From: Lysinibacillus sp. FSL M8-0337
GTDB lineage: Bacteria > Bacillota > Bacilli > Bacillales_A > Planococcaceae
NCBI RefSeq assembly: GCF_038593855.1
Contig: NZ_CP151996.1
Location: 3,224,001 to 3,288,000, forward strand
Direction of reading: 5' to 3'
Length of the DNA: 64,000 bases
Shown here in pieces: positions 26,064 through 35,534 of this stretch (positions within the stretch are counted from its first letter, which is position 1; each line of letters begins with the position of its first letter). The notes beneath the pieces are model-generated. The model worked only from the letters and a program-made list of their open reading frames with translations, searched no databases and was not told the origin of the DNA. Made by a program: the position numbers and the translations under genes.

Positions 26064-27431
26064 TTATTTTTTTGTACCTTTACTTGCCTCATTTTTGTAT
26101 TCATGAATCAAATGGAATATGTCTGCCCCATAGCCTTCTACAAGATTAATCATTTTTCGGGCGTCACGCAATTGATGGTTATAATTTTCAATTGGATAGA
26201 CCTTTGGCGGAAGACGATTGGATTGTATAATGCTTTTCACTTTGTTTAAAGTATCTTGAGATAGATTATCATTAAATTTTTGAATTTGGTGATAAATTTG
26301 TGATATTCGAATAACTTGGATATCTGATTCATTTTCTATCATAACTTTATCATTGGCAATGACAATTAAGGTACGAAGTTGAATTTTTGGAGCAGCTTCT
26401 CCATAAAGTAATGTCCATTGTTCTCGGATCAGTCGTTCTTTTAAGAAAATATGGCGGTTGTTTTGTGCTGTGACATCCTTCATCGGTTGAACACTATTAG
26501 CATATACTCGTTGCCATTGTCCATCCTTTGCAATTTTTAAGCTGTATGAACCACTCTCAGAGAAGTTTTTAACCTCTAATATAAAGATACCATTTGGTGA
26601 AAAAATTATATTATCCGTTTCTACCGATTGTCCATCTACTTCTATCCGAACATTTGATAAGTATGAACAATATTCAGAAAGCATCTTTAACTCATTTTCT
26701 ACACGCTCTTCGCCTCGATTACCAGCACTAGCAATCCCCTCATTTTTTTCATATGTATGATACGCCTTTGCCCATTCATCATTGTATGCTCTAATCAGCA
26801 TTTGTTGATTAGTAAGTAATTCAATATCAATTGTTCCCTTTTGAATGAATGAGTCAAGTATTAAAGAGACATAAGTCGGATAGCCAAAATCGAGACTTTT
26901 AATCGTTTCAAAAACCTTCGTGGCATTATCACTATATAACTTTAAGCCATCTAATTCATTTATTTGTTGTTTTATGTATTCGGGTTGTTCATTATTCGGA
27001 ACATTTACCAGTTGAGGTTGGAGAGGAAAAATAGTCGGGTTTATGAAACCTTTGTTTGCCTGCACATCATTCCAAGAAGTGAACGGAAAATATTTTTCTT
27101 TTAAGATTTGAAGGATCGACTCTAACTGCTCTACCTTTTTCATTTCTTGCTTATATGTCCTTATTCTAAATAACCAAAGAATAAGAGCAGCTAATATAAA
27201 TAACAAAATCGTTGGCATAATCAGTTCTATTGATATTCTTAACATCACTTCACTAGCAGTCTCATTCAGACCTGCTCTTGTATTAAATCCTTTATAAAGC
27301 CACGCAATTACGTAAAAAATAATCACTTTAGGTAAAATTTTTGATAACAAAGTTACCTTGTAATTTTCTACGATTATATTTTTCCGATTCTTCAAATAAG
27401 TTGTAAGGTCTGGTTCTTTATATCCAAACAT
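26064..27431 (-). CDS. NERD-domain membrane protein
   Basis: A 455-residue protein with two membrane helices near the N-terminus (about 30-50 and 70-95), a variable helical stretch, and a nuclease-related NERD domain at about 245-370. Domain features seen: G-N-R-G-E-E-R-V-E-N-E-L, then the acidic D in VETDNIIFSPNGIFILEVKN with the E-V-K nuclease-type triad. NERD proteins are suspected DNA-processing enzymes, but no function is proven. ATG 27431 has GAGGGGAGTATACACC upstream; the frame opens 18 bases earlier. Confidence 0.85.
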   Translation of the reverse strand: MFGYKEPDLTTYLKNRKNIIVENYKVTLLSKILPKVIIFYVIAWLYKGFNTRAGLNETASEVMLRISIELIMPTILLFILAALILWLFRIRTYKQEMKKVEQLESILQILKEKYFPFTSWNDVQANKGFINPTIFPLQPQLVNVPNNEQPEYIKQQINELDGLKLYSDNATKVFETIKSLDFGYPTYVSLILDSFIQKGTIDIELLTNQQMLIRAYNDEWAKAYHTYEKNEGIASAGNRGEERVENELKMLSEYCSYLSNVRIEVDGQSVETDNIIFSPNGIFILEVKNFSESGSYSLKIAKDGQWQRVYANSVQPMKDVTAQNNRHIFLKERLIREQWTLLYGEAAPKIQLRTLIVIANDKVMIENESDIQVIRISQIYHQIQKFNDNLSQDTLNKVKSIIQSNRLPPKVYPIENYNHQLRDARKMINLVEGYGADIFHLIHEYKNEASKGTKK

Positions 27432-27503
27432 GGTGTATACTCCCCTCATTGCTTTGTATTTCTATTTTAGCATACCTTTTTTCACAAACATATGCGGGAC
27501 ATA

Positions 27504-27534
27504 AGAAAAAGCCACCCCACAATTGGATGTGACT
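27504..27534 (-). terminator. Terminator of the small gene at 27547
   Basis: On the minus strand AAGTCACATCC pairs imperfectly with GGGGTGGCTT, followed by TTTCTT. Confidence 0.6.
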
Positions 27535-27546
27535 TAATGCATTGGA

Positions 27547-27774
27547 TTAATCAAATGTGACAACATTTTGCACGACCGATACCTTATACACTTCTTTCGT
27601 ACTAATTAATATCGTTTTAAAATGTTCAGTTTCGGTAAATGAATACCAAGGCTTTTCATTGAATCCATTAGACAGTTCTTCTACAAATGTTTCTTGTCCA
27701 ATATTCTGTTTAATTTTATATTCTTCTTCACGGCTTTCATTAAAGTAAAACTTCACGGTATATTCATAATCCAT
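27547..27774 (-). CDS. Small hypothetical protein, 75 residues
   Basis: A short acidic protein with strands alternating with loops (M-D-Y-E-Y-T-V-K-F-Y-F at the start, YKVSVVQNVVTFD at the end). A GGGGGGTG site lies before the ATG and a terminator follows, so it looks genuine. No motif or family recognised. It lies upstream of the NERD gene on the same strand, 115 bases apart with a terminator between. Confidence 0.6.
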   Translation of the reverse strand: MDYEYTVKFYFNESREEEYKIKQNIGQETFVEELSNGFNEKPWYSFTETEHFKTILISTKEVYKVSVVQNVVTFD

Positions 27775-28037
27775 TAGCCAGCACCCCCCATCTATCTATA
27801 GCATGGGATAAATGGGAATGAAGTAATCAATGAGATGTTGAAGAATAATAAAAAGACATTTCATGGTTGAAGTAAGCAATTTAATTACTTATCAAGGCAA
27901 TATTAAAAATAAGTCCAATACCAAACTCATAAACCTTACAACTGTTGTGGATTTTAGGCTTACAATAATGTCCTAGGGGGAAATTTCCACGCATACTGAC
28001 AGCTAATTAGCTGTTACTCTATCCAGTTATTATATAT

Positions 28038-28610
28038 TTATTCTTTAATCAAACTTAAATCAAATTCATAGCTATCATCAATAATTGTACTTTTGTGCAG
28101 TTCTAACTGTTGTTTAAACAGCTCAGGTTCAATTTGAGTAAAGTTCTGCAAAGCACTGTTTTTAACTTCCCATTCCAAATAATCTCGCGCATAACCGCCC
28201 ATTTTATTCATTGCTGAGTAATCTATATAAATTTCATAATCCTCATCATCCATTGAAAATTTTTCAATAAAAACTTTATGTAACTGTAAACTTTCTGGAT
28301 TGAATAACGCCTCATCTAAATGTTCTTTTATTTCATTTACAATACGTATATCATTTTTATAACCTTTCTCTTTTGCAATTAATTCTTCTATATCTTCATC
28401 ATAATTATTGCTCGTTAAATCCCCTAATTCTTCATAAATTTCAACTGCTTTTGTATACTCTTTATTAATCACATAGTTATTTATCTCTTTTACCAAAGAA
28501 CCTATACTTTTTTCTTTTTGTTCACTGTTTGTTTGATCACCAACTTTTTCATTAGAGCATGCTACTAAAAATAAACTTAAACACAAAATAAAAATCCAAC
28601 TTTTCTTCAA
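28038..28610 (-). CDS. Lipoprotein of unknown function
   Basis: A 190-residue exported lipoprotein: two Lys, hydrophobic core, then the lipobox LVAC at about residue 18. The mature part is acidic and helical, with a TPR-like stretch (YTKAVEIYEELGDLTSNNYDE). TTG 28610 has AGGAG nine bases upstream and is a better start than ATG 28631. No homologue recognised. It precedes the immunity-like cluster but is divergent from it. Confidence 0.7.
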   Translation of the reverse strand: MKKSWIFILCLSLFLVACSNEKVGDQTNSEQKEKSIGSLVKEINNYVINKEYTKAVEIYEELGDLTSNNYDEDIEELIAKEKGYKNDIRIVNEIKEHLDEALFNPESLQLHKVFIEKFSMDDEDYEIYIDYSAMNKMGGYARDYLEWEVKNSALQNFTQIEPELFKQQLELHKSTIIDDSYEFDLSLIKE

Positions 28611-28876
28611 TACAATTTCTCCTCTATACATTTATAAAATAACTAAAATGTTAATATAATTATATATTTTACTATTTTACCCTAAATTTACATACTTTTA
28701 TTTTTTACACTCATAATGTATTGATTTAATAAATACCATGAACAAAATTTCATTTCGTCTTAATTGTAACATACAGGAAAATTCTAGAATCCTTCATTTA
28801 TAGATGTTACTATTTAAAGGTAGAGATTTATCAGATACATATGTAGTATTTATTGAGAAATCATTTGGAGGTAGAA

Positions 28877-30259
28877 ATGGAACAAAAGCTTATAAATCAA
28901 TTGAACGAGTGGCATGAAGTAGATGAGCATCAGCGAATTGTCGATACACTTTTAGCGATTCCTGAAGAAGAACGAGACGATGAATTGATTAGCATTTTGG
29001 CTAGAGCCTATAACAATTTGGGTCTCTACGAAGAAGCGCTCAATCATTTTAGTAAAATTTCTGAGGCAGGTAAACAAGATGCGCTATGGCATTATCGGGT
29101 AGGCTTTGCTTTCTATTATTTAAACCGCTATGAGGAAGCAGCTCAAGCTTTCAGCATATCTGACCAATTAGATTCCGGAGATCGCAGCACCGAGTATTTT
29201 TTAAGACAGAGTACCCTTAAAGCTAAGAAGCAAAAAAGTGAAGCACTTCGGCTTGCCCAGAAGAAGGCTTACTCCGAGCGTGGCGGTTCCGTAGAAAAGA
29301 GGATTCCTTTTTCAAATATGTCTCTAAGTTCATTTTGGGAAGATAGCGAGTATGCAAGAACATCCTATCAATCTGAACCACCGTCAGATGAACTAATTGC
29401 CTCTATAGAGAAAGAACTTGGTTATAAACTCCCCGCTTCGTATATTTATTTAATGAAGCAACACAATGGCGGAGTACCGAGGAATACTTGCTTTCCAACA
29501 GAGATGGCAACTTCCTGGGCGGAAGATCATATTGCCATTACAGGTATTATGGGTATTGGACGTGAGAAAAGCTATTCCCTATGCGGAGATTTGGGTAGTC
29601 CGTTTATGATAGAGGAATGGGGATATCCAGACATTGGAGTAGTTATTTGTGATTGTCCTTCAGCCGGGCATGATGTCGTGATGTTAGACTATCGAGCATG
29701 TGGTCGAGATGGTGAACCTGAAGTGATTCATGTCGATCAAGAAGATGATTATGAGATTACGTTCCTTGCCGATAATTTTGAAGCGTTTATTAAAGGCTTA
29801 GTGAATGAAGAACAATATGATACTTCTGAAGAAGACAAAGAAGAAGCCCTGGCTAAAGTAGCAAACGGGAAGTTTTCCCCTCTGCTGGAGGAGCTGTGCT
29901 CTCGTGTAACAGAGGTGGAACAAGTGGAACAGAAAATCCGTAGCATATGTACACTGATTGTCGAAGAGAAAGGCCATTTTAGTTTTCATGCAGATCCATT
30001 ATCCTATACCATGTATGATGTGCAATTTTGGTTATATACGAAGTCGTATCCTGAAACTAGTTACGACCAATATATAGAAGCTTATCAAAACATCATCGCA
30101 TTTGGCAGTGAGTTCGGTCTAGGTGGGTATGCGCCTTCCTTTATTACAGATTGGCTCGATCATCGCCTCAACGAAGGGCTGATTATACAAGAACATGGAA
30201 TTATTCGCTCTAGCAATGTGTTTGCAAAGAAAGTCATCAATAAATTACATGCTTACTAA
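28877..30259 (+). CDS. TPR plus SMI1/KNR4 (SUKH) immunity-like protein
   Basis: A 460-residue soluble protein. Residues about 20-110 form two or three tetratricopeptide repeats (ARAYNNLGLYEEALNHF, FAFYYLNRYEEAAQAF). Residues about 180-310 are a SUKH/SMI1-KNR4 domain: SIEKELGYKLPASYIYLM, QHNGG, GIMGIG and the late DNFEAFI. SUKH domains commonly neutralise polymorphic toxins. The C-terminal 130 residues are unassigned. The start after GGAGGTAGAA gives ATG 28877. No toxin gene is next to it. Confidence 0.85.
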   Translation: MEQKLINQLNEWHEVDEHQRIVDTLLAIPEEERDDELISILARAYNNLGLYEEALNHFSKISEAGKQDALWHYRVGFAFYYLNRYEEAAQAFSISDQLDSGDRSTEYFLRQSTLKAKKQKSEALRLAQKKAYSERGGSVEKRIPFSNMSLSSFWEDSEYARTSYQSEPPSDELIASIEKELGYKLPASYIYLMKQHNGGVPRNTCFPTEMATSWAEDHIAITGIMGIGREKSYSLCGDLGSPFMIEEWGYPDIGVVICDCPSAGHDVVMLDYRACGRDGEPEVIHVDQEDDYEITFLADNFEAFIKGLVNEEQYDTSEEDKEEALAKVANGKFSPLLEELCSRVTEVEQVEQKIRSICTLIVEEKGHFSFHADPLSYTMYDVQFWLYTKSYPETSYDQYIEAYQNIIAFGSEFGLGGYAPSFITDWLDHRLNEGLIIQEHGIIRSSNVFAKKVINKLHAY

Positions 30260-30265
30260 TAATAC

Positions 30266-30297
30266 AAAGAGCTCGCTTGCAAAGCGGGCTCTTCTTA
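30266..30297. terminator. Bidirectional terminator
   Basis: An 11-bp stem AAGAGCTCGCT with AGCGGGCTCTT (one G-T) and a 4-base loop, between the convergent SUKH and ankyrin genes. Confidence 0.75.
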
Positions 30298-30300
30298 TCA

Positions 30301-31009
30301 TTAGTGACGGCACTGCTCTAATCTTTTATACAGTGCAACAGCAAGCTCCGTAAAGCGCTTCTCCTCTTCTGTGTTTAGTAAATCATGTGAATCCCTCTTG
30401 TCCATCCAGTAATCCCCATCTAACAAATCATACATATCAAGAAGTGTAATTTCAGGCGTTGCTGGATTATGAAAAACGGACAGCATCGGTTCCGGACCAT
30501 CATCCCAGTTATATCCGTTCACAATGGCGTGTAATATTTCTGGCGAATTAATGTGTGCTATCTTCTCGCATAGTTTGTTCTGTGACTCTTCATACAACAG
30601 CTCCTCAACAAAGCTTTGCTCTTCCATTGTCAACGAAAGGCGAACCGCTCCTTTTGTTGCAAGTAGAAAAATCAGCAAGCTTTTTATCTGTACGAGCTGC
30701 ATTCCAAGCCGTCGCTAAAATACCCAGTGGCGAATCCAGTTCGGCTCCCGCTTCAATCAGCATCAATATAGCATCCACTTGCTTGAACTTTACAGCTTTT
30801 TTAAGTGGCGTTTCACCCAGTTTATCTTGTGCTTCAAGTTCTGCTCCGTGCTCAATTAATATTTCAATCGCTTGTACAGGCATACGATTAGTTAAAAAAA
30901 GCATCAGCGGTGTCCTCCCCCGCTCGTCCCGTTCATTCACATCCAGTTCCATCGCTGCCTTGTGGACAAGTGGCAGATTATCTGCCTTGCTCACTTCCTT
31001 CCAATGCAA
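30301..31009 (-). pseudogene. Ankyrin/DUF4274 immunity-like gene, frameshifted
   Basis: Two overlapping frames form one ancestral gene. The first half (31009 downward) codes three ankyrin repeats (RDERGRTPLMLFL, AQDKLGETPLKKAVK). The second half, ending at 30301, codes a DUF4274-like domain (SPEILHAIVNGYNWDDGPEP, DMYDLLDGDYW). They join if one T is removed from a run of five (30667-30671 on the plus strand, A-run), giving A-D-F-L-L-A-T-K and about 235 residues. It may be a pseudogene or a homopolymer error. Confidence 0.7.
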
Positions 31010-31040
31010 GGTTATTCCCCCTTTGACACAGTAACGTTAT

Positions 31041-32326
31041 TTAGCTTTGCTGATAGATAGTTGCTGTAATATTGTCTTTTGGACAGACAAACATATAAAA
31101 AATACCTTCAGCATATTCATCAAAATCAGCATAATCAATCTGCCCTATAAAACGCATTCTTTGCTCACAGCAAGGGCAAAGCGGATATGTTGGATCCTGC
31201 ACCCAGCTTGGATAACCACCAATCTGCGAATTTAATTGTGACATCGTGCAAAGCGCAGCATAGTATGGTGATTGTGGCTCATGTGCAAGGGCTAACCTAG
31301 GTATGATTTCAATAGAGCTGTTTAATTCTTCAATCTCTGGAAGATACGCTGGTTTTTGATTATAACGGCTCCAAACAGGCACACCATCATTGTCCAACTC
31401 CATGTAGATTGTGCTAAAGCTTCCACATAAATCACAGGTTATTACCTGCAAGTTCTTGTGCATGTTGAGATAGTCAAGGATGGATGAGAGGTAGCCACGT
31501 CCATTAATTTCGTTAACTTCCTATGACACCACGGACAGGTTGAATGACTTGTCTCAAGAAAATGCGCATACTGCTCTTCATTGAAATCTTCAATTTGTTG
31601 ATCTGTTTGCCTAATTGCATAGCAGACATGGTTAATTAGGTCACGCCTCTTTCCTTCACGGCTAAGCTCCCATCCGCCTTCAAGAGCGTAGGTTTCTGGC
31701 GTTACATACAACTGCTCTGTCCATATTGGCGGCTGTTTTCGCCATTGCCGAAACTGCTCTATGACCATGGCATTACCAATCCAACCGAGCACAAGGAGAA
31801 GATGGTTTCGGTTATCTTGATCCCATTTAACACGCTCTAAAAGGAGCTGTTGTATATCTGGTGGTGCATCTTTAAAAACAAGTGGATAATGAAACAAGCT
31901 ACGCTCCATCAGTTCAGGTAAAGCATTGGCGATATTTTTATTTCGATAGCATACTAGCGACAATAGAATTTCCTCTGCTTCACTTTCATTGTTTATAGCG
32001 AGTAATTCCATGGCATATTTCAGCATATTGTCCGCTTCTTGTTCTGATAACGCTGTGTATATCTTCTCCTTGCTTAACGGATAAGGAATGTATTGGATAA
32101 GTGGGTCATACGTTCTCGGCGCATGCATTACTTTAAGAATGTCCACATAATTCGTAAGTCCTTCATAGGGATTAACCGTTTTGCGGTGCTGCTCAATATA
32201 CGCTTGTTGCTTTTTTCGTGCATGCTCCTGATGGCATGGCATACAAATACCACCTGTTTTGGCTGCTGTAGTCGGCAGTATTGTTGCGCTACAACCTTCC
32301 GTCTTACATGGTATCCGGTCCGTCAT
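31041..32326 (-). pseudogene. Cysteine-rich protein gene, frameshifted
   Basis: Two frames overlap by 22 bases: 31442-32326, which ends soon after CPWCHRK, and 31041-31463, which has CDLCG and CPCCEQR. Upstream of its first ATG the second frame stays open back to about 31524 and reads naturally (E-I-N-G-R-G-Y-L-S-S-I-L-D-Y-L), so a single missing base near 31521-31530 explains both parts. The restored protein of about 428 residues would carry an N-terminal CxxxC/CxxC pair and three later CxxC pairs, suggesting several zinc ribbons. The family is unknown. Confidence 0.6.
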
Positions 32327-32365
32327 ACTGGATTCCCCCTTCGCCTTATGCGATTTTTATAAAAA

Positions 32366-33394
32366 TTATAAGCGAGCACCTTGTTTTTCCATATCTTCTA
32401 ACACCACCATTAGAATGCGCCTAGTCTCATCTTTAAGTTCACTGTTCAGATGCTCCTGAATATGTGGGATGGCGTGACCTCCAAGTTCCACTAGTTGTTC
32501 ATAAGCCTCATAATCTGTTCGCCAGAAGCTTCGCATGCTTCCTTTACCAAACTCTCCTCTTTCGATCACATCTACCCAATGTTTTACCTGTTCAACAAGG
32601 GGGCGTTGCTGTATAGCTTCGACAGCAGAACGGAATTCCATATCTTTCTTCATTAAGTCAGGCATTGATTGATACAATTGATCTTCGGGTACAGTTTTTC
32701 TTATAAGCTGACTTAATGTCAAATAGTCACCACCAACGCCATCCGCGGCTGACACGTAAGCAATAAAGTCCTTGGTACGATTCAATTGCTTTAGGTCGTT
32801 TTGCAATCGATGAATAACTTGGATGGCAATTAAAAAGAGTTCTGAATCTATAATGGTCTTTTCAAATATGTAGTTTTCCTCATTGCTTAAATACTCGGGT
32901 GTTTCTTGGCTAATACAGGTGAACATTTCAAGATAGGTTTCAAGGCCATTCGGCAACTCGTCGTACATAAAGGGATAATCGCCTTCACTAAATTTACAGG
33001 AACTATAGATTTGCTCTAGGGTTTGATTGTAAAACTTGCTACCAGTTCTTAAGTAACTTTCTTGATATTGGGCGTAGTATTGAGCAACCGTTTGCTCTAA
33101 AGAATCCCGATTATTAATGTACACTATATAGCTTCCATTATAGCTATCCGTATAGAGCGAGAAAGTATACACATCTTTATTTCCTCCTTCTTCTATATAG
33201 TTAGCAATGGCAGATTGGCAGAAGTCGTAAAGGGCATTCTCCAAATCACGTGTACTAATGAATATCCCATCTTCGGAACCAAATGTCGTTATTTCTTGAA
33301 TCGTTTGATTGGCCGTACAAAGTAGATAACTTCCCTTACCTTCTAATTCTCTTCTCCCACTAATTAACTTCCCGATATGAACATCATAACTCAT
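32366..33394 (-). CDS. Immunity-like protein (DUF4303-like)
   Basis: A 342-residue soluble protein. The first 180 residues (VYTFSLYTDSYNGSYIVYINN, then an S-E-G-D-Y-P-F stretch) resemble DUF4303-type immunity domains, but the family call is weak. The rest is helical, with a HEAT-like end (YEAYEQLVELGGHAIPHIQEHL). It lies directly upstream of the cysteine-rich gene on the same strand (39-base gap) and downstream of the ankyrin gene, within the immunity-like cluster. Confidence 0.5.
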   Translation of the reverse strand: MSYDVHIGKLISGRRELEGKGSYLLCTANQTIQEITTFGSEDGIFISTRDLENALYDFCQSAIANYIEEGGNKDVYTFSLYTDSYNGSYIVYINNRDSLEQTVAQYYAQYQESYLRTGSKFYNQTLEQIYSSCKFSEGDYPFMYDELPNGLETYLEMFTCISQETPEYLSNEENYIFEKTIIDSELFLIAIQVIHRLQNDLKQLNRTKDFIAYVSAADGVGGDYLTLSQLIRKTVPEDQLYQSMPDLMKKDMEFRSAVEAIQQRPLVEQVKHWVDVIERGEFGKGSMRSFWRTDYEAYEQLVELGGHAIPHIQEHLNSELKDETRRILMVVLEDMEKQGARL

Positions 33395-33536
33395 AGTGAA
33401 ATAATCCCTCCAAATATGTTTAATGATTTAATAACATTGTTCTGTCATTTTATCTGCCCGATTCTCCTTTTCAGCTGGTAAAGCAAGAGGATTGCTAGTG
33501 CATTAGATGCTTATGGGCTGAACAAGTCATACGTAG

Positions 33537-34592
33537 TTATCGCTTATAATCTGGCTGTTCCAATGTCATTGGATTCGGATTGCTAAGTACCCAATGCACA
33601 GCTAGTTCGCACAGTCTTGCAGGTTCATCATTACCATTGCCGTTATGAAGTTTTTTCACTAATGTTTCAGCCTCCTGCAAGGTAGCAGGGTTGAATGGTG
33701 TGCCCATACGAAAATAATGGCTCAAACTATGGAGCATCTTACGATATTGATTATCCCAGTTGATACCGCCGTTATCTAAAATTTCATAAGCTACTTTACC
33801 AGTAATACGAATCACCTCACCCTGTACGGTTTTCGCATGACCTTGTGAAGGAATAAGTAAACTCCATAGTTCATTATGCTGCGCCTGCCAACCTTTTGTG
33901 GATACCGTTATTGGAGAGCTGCCATCATGCGTTTTTCGTTTTCCGACTGGGGGAACAGCAAATAGCTGATATAGACGGTAAAGAGCCTCATCCGTTTGAT
34001 TCAAATATTCCTTATTAAAGTTATCTCGGTGAAATTCAAAATCGTTGCCAATTCGCTTAATAGCGTTTTGCATATCCTGCGTTACAGTTGCTCCAGCGTT
34101 TAGCAAAATTTCAGCAACCTTTGCCATATTGACGATATCTATGTTTCGACACGTTTCCAAAGCTTTTTCTAAGGGTGTTTGCTTCATCTTGTTTTCTGCA
34201 CTAAGATTTGCGCCTTTGCCAACTAATGTGTAAACTGCATTTGGATTAAATGACCCTGCCGCTGCAAATAAAGGTGTCTCATTTTGATAATCCAGTGCTT
34301 CTATCGCTGCACCCAACTCAAGCAGCAATTCTATATTTCCGCACCAACTCATTGCCTGTTTATGTAGAGCCGTTCTTCCGTAACTATCACGCGCATTAAT
34401 ATCAGCCCCCTGCTCCACAAGCCAGCGAACCAAATCATTCGGTACTTTAAAAAAACTCAAAGCTGTTGATTTACTGTAACCACCACGGGCATCTAATTCA
34501 CATTGTGAAAATACCTCTTTTAATGCTGATATATCGCCTACTTCAATGAGTTCCTCGAAATTTTTCGGTAAGGTTTTTCGCTTCCTGCCCAT
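33537..34592 (-). CDS. Ankyrin-repeat protein
   Basis: A 351-residue cytoplasmic protein with four or five ankyrin repeats at about residues 40-180: NARDSYGRTALHKQA, EALDYQNETPLFAAA, SAENKMKQTPLEKALE. The C-terminal 150 residues are unassigned. Ankyrin proteins in such clusters often act as immunity or protein-binding factors; here this is inference from context. ATG 34592 is preceded by AAGGAGAGAACATAA. First gene of the minus-strand part of the cluster. Confidence 0.8.
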   Translation of the reverse strand: MGRKRKTLPKNFEELIEVGDISALKEVFSQCELDARGGYSKSTALSFFKVPNDLVRWLVEQGADINARDSYGRTALHKQAMSWCGNIELLLELGAAIEALDYQNETPLFAAAGSFNPNAVYTLVGKGANLSAENKMKQTPLEKALETCRNIDIVNMAKVAEILLNAGATVTQDMQNAIKRIGNDFEFHRDNFNKEYLNQTDEALYRLYQLFAVPPVGKRKTHDGSSPITVSTKGWQAQHNELWSLLIPSQGHAKTVQGEVIRITGKVAYEILDNGGINWDNQYRKMLHSLSHYFRMGTPFNPATLQEAETLVKKLHNGNGNDEPARLCELAVHWVLSNPNPMTLEQPDYKR

Positions 34593-34788
34593 TTATGTTC
34601 TCTCCTTAAGTGTTTTTTAAAATCACTCCATTCCTATATTTTACTACTTATTCATTTCTTGTTGTATGCATTCTCCATAAATATCGTGTTAATCGTCTGC
34701 TTCTAACGAAAAGTTTAATAATGCATATTTAAAGTATTAAACGAAGCAATAGTTCATAGGCTATTGTAAAATGCAATGGAGGATGGCT

Positions 34789-35193
34789 ATGAGCATTGAA
34801 GTTATTACATTATCACCGACATTATTTCATGTGTTTAGAGCAGGCGAGTCCAATCCTAAAAAGGAAATGCGTATTATCTATGGGCAAGCTACATCAGATG
34901 CTAATGGTGTAGCGACGTTTTATTTTACAGATAATGCATTAGCTACGGGCAATACATTGTTATCCACAATCGACTACGCAGTGTCAAGCGTCTATTCCAC
35001 CAATTCATCGATTAATGCCAGACCGAGGGTACAAATGAGAGAAAAGAACATCGCTGCAAAATATGTCTCTGCTAATGTTACAAATATAAGTGGTGTAACA
35101 GTTTTAGGCATTAACGTTTTAGGTTCAGAAAACCCCGTAAGTGGCGTAGTGGTCGATTTCATGGTATTAGGCAGCTTTAATACTCAAACTTAA
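34789..35193 (+). CDS. Beta-rich hypothetical protein, 134 residues
   Basis: A soluble protein rich in Ser, Thr, Val and Asn with alternating strands (SDANGVATFYFTDNALATG, YVSANVTNISGVTVLGINVLG). This composition recalls phage structural or surface proteins, but there is no signal peptide and no neighbouring phage gene. Start at ATG 34789, six bases after GGAGG. A terminator follows at 35328-35378. Not recognised. Confidence 0.6.
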   Translation: MSIEVITLSPTLFHVFRAGESNPKKEMRIIYGQATSDANGVATFYFTDNALATGNTLLSTIDYAVSSVYSTNSSINARPRVQMREKNIAAKYVSANVTNISGVTVLGINVLGSENPVSGVVVDFMVLGSFNTQT

Positions 35194-35534
35194 ATCAAGG
35201 ATGTTCTATTCCTAAATTATTTCCTTCTACATAACAGGATTAACACGATTTTTCACGTTTCTTCCAACGTTCTTTTAGCAAATTTACCCAGTAGCGCAGT
35301 AGCTTAATTCCTCAGCTAGTCAAACTAAAAAACGTCCAAAACCCTGTGTTCATAGGGTTTTAAACGTTTTTCTTTTTTGATCAATTGACGTCCTATAAAG
35401 GCCTCTAATTTCGCCCGAATCCTTGGTATTTCTGAGTTTTTGCTTAATGTTTGCTGTAGGGTGGTGCCCACATTTACTTTATTTAAGCTCTGATTGAATA
35501 AAGCTTAGAGATTGCATTTCTATATTTTACCGTT
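35194..35534. other. Intergenic with one terminator
   Basis: About 340 bases between convergent genes. Apart from the hairpin at 35328-35378 no coding or RNA feature was seen. Confidence 0.4.
35328..35378 (+). terminator. Terminator, member of a hairpin family
   Basis: ACGT-CC-AAAACCCT pairs with AGGGTTTT-AA-ACGT, followed by TTTTCTTTTTT. The design is shared with hairpins near 38.8, 42.36, 46.1 and 53.7 kb. Confidence 0.8.
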
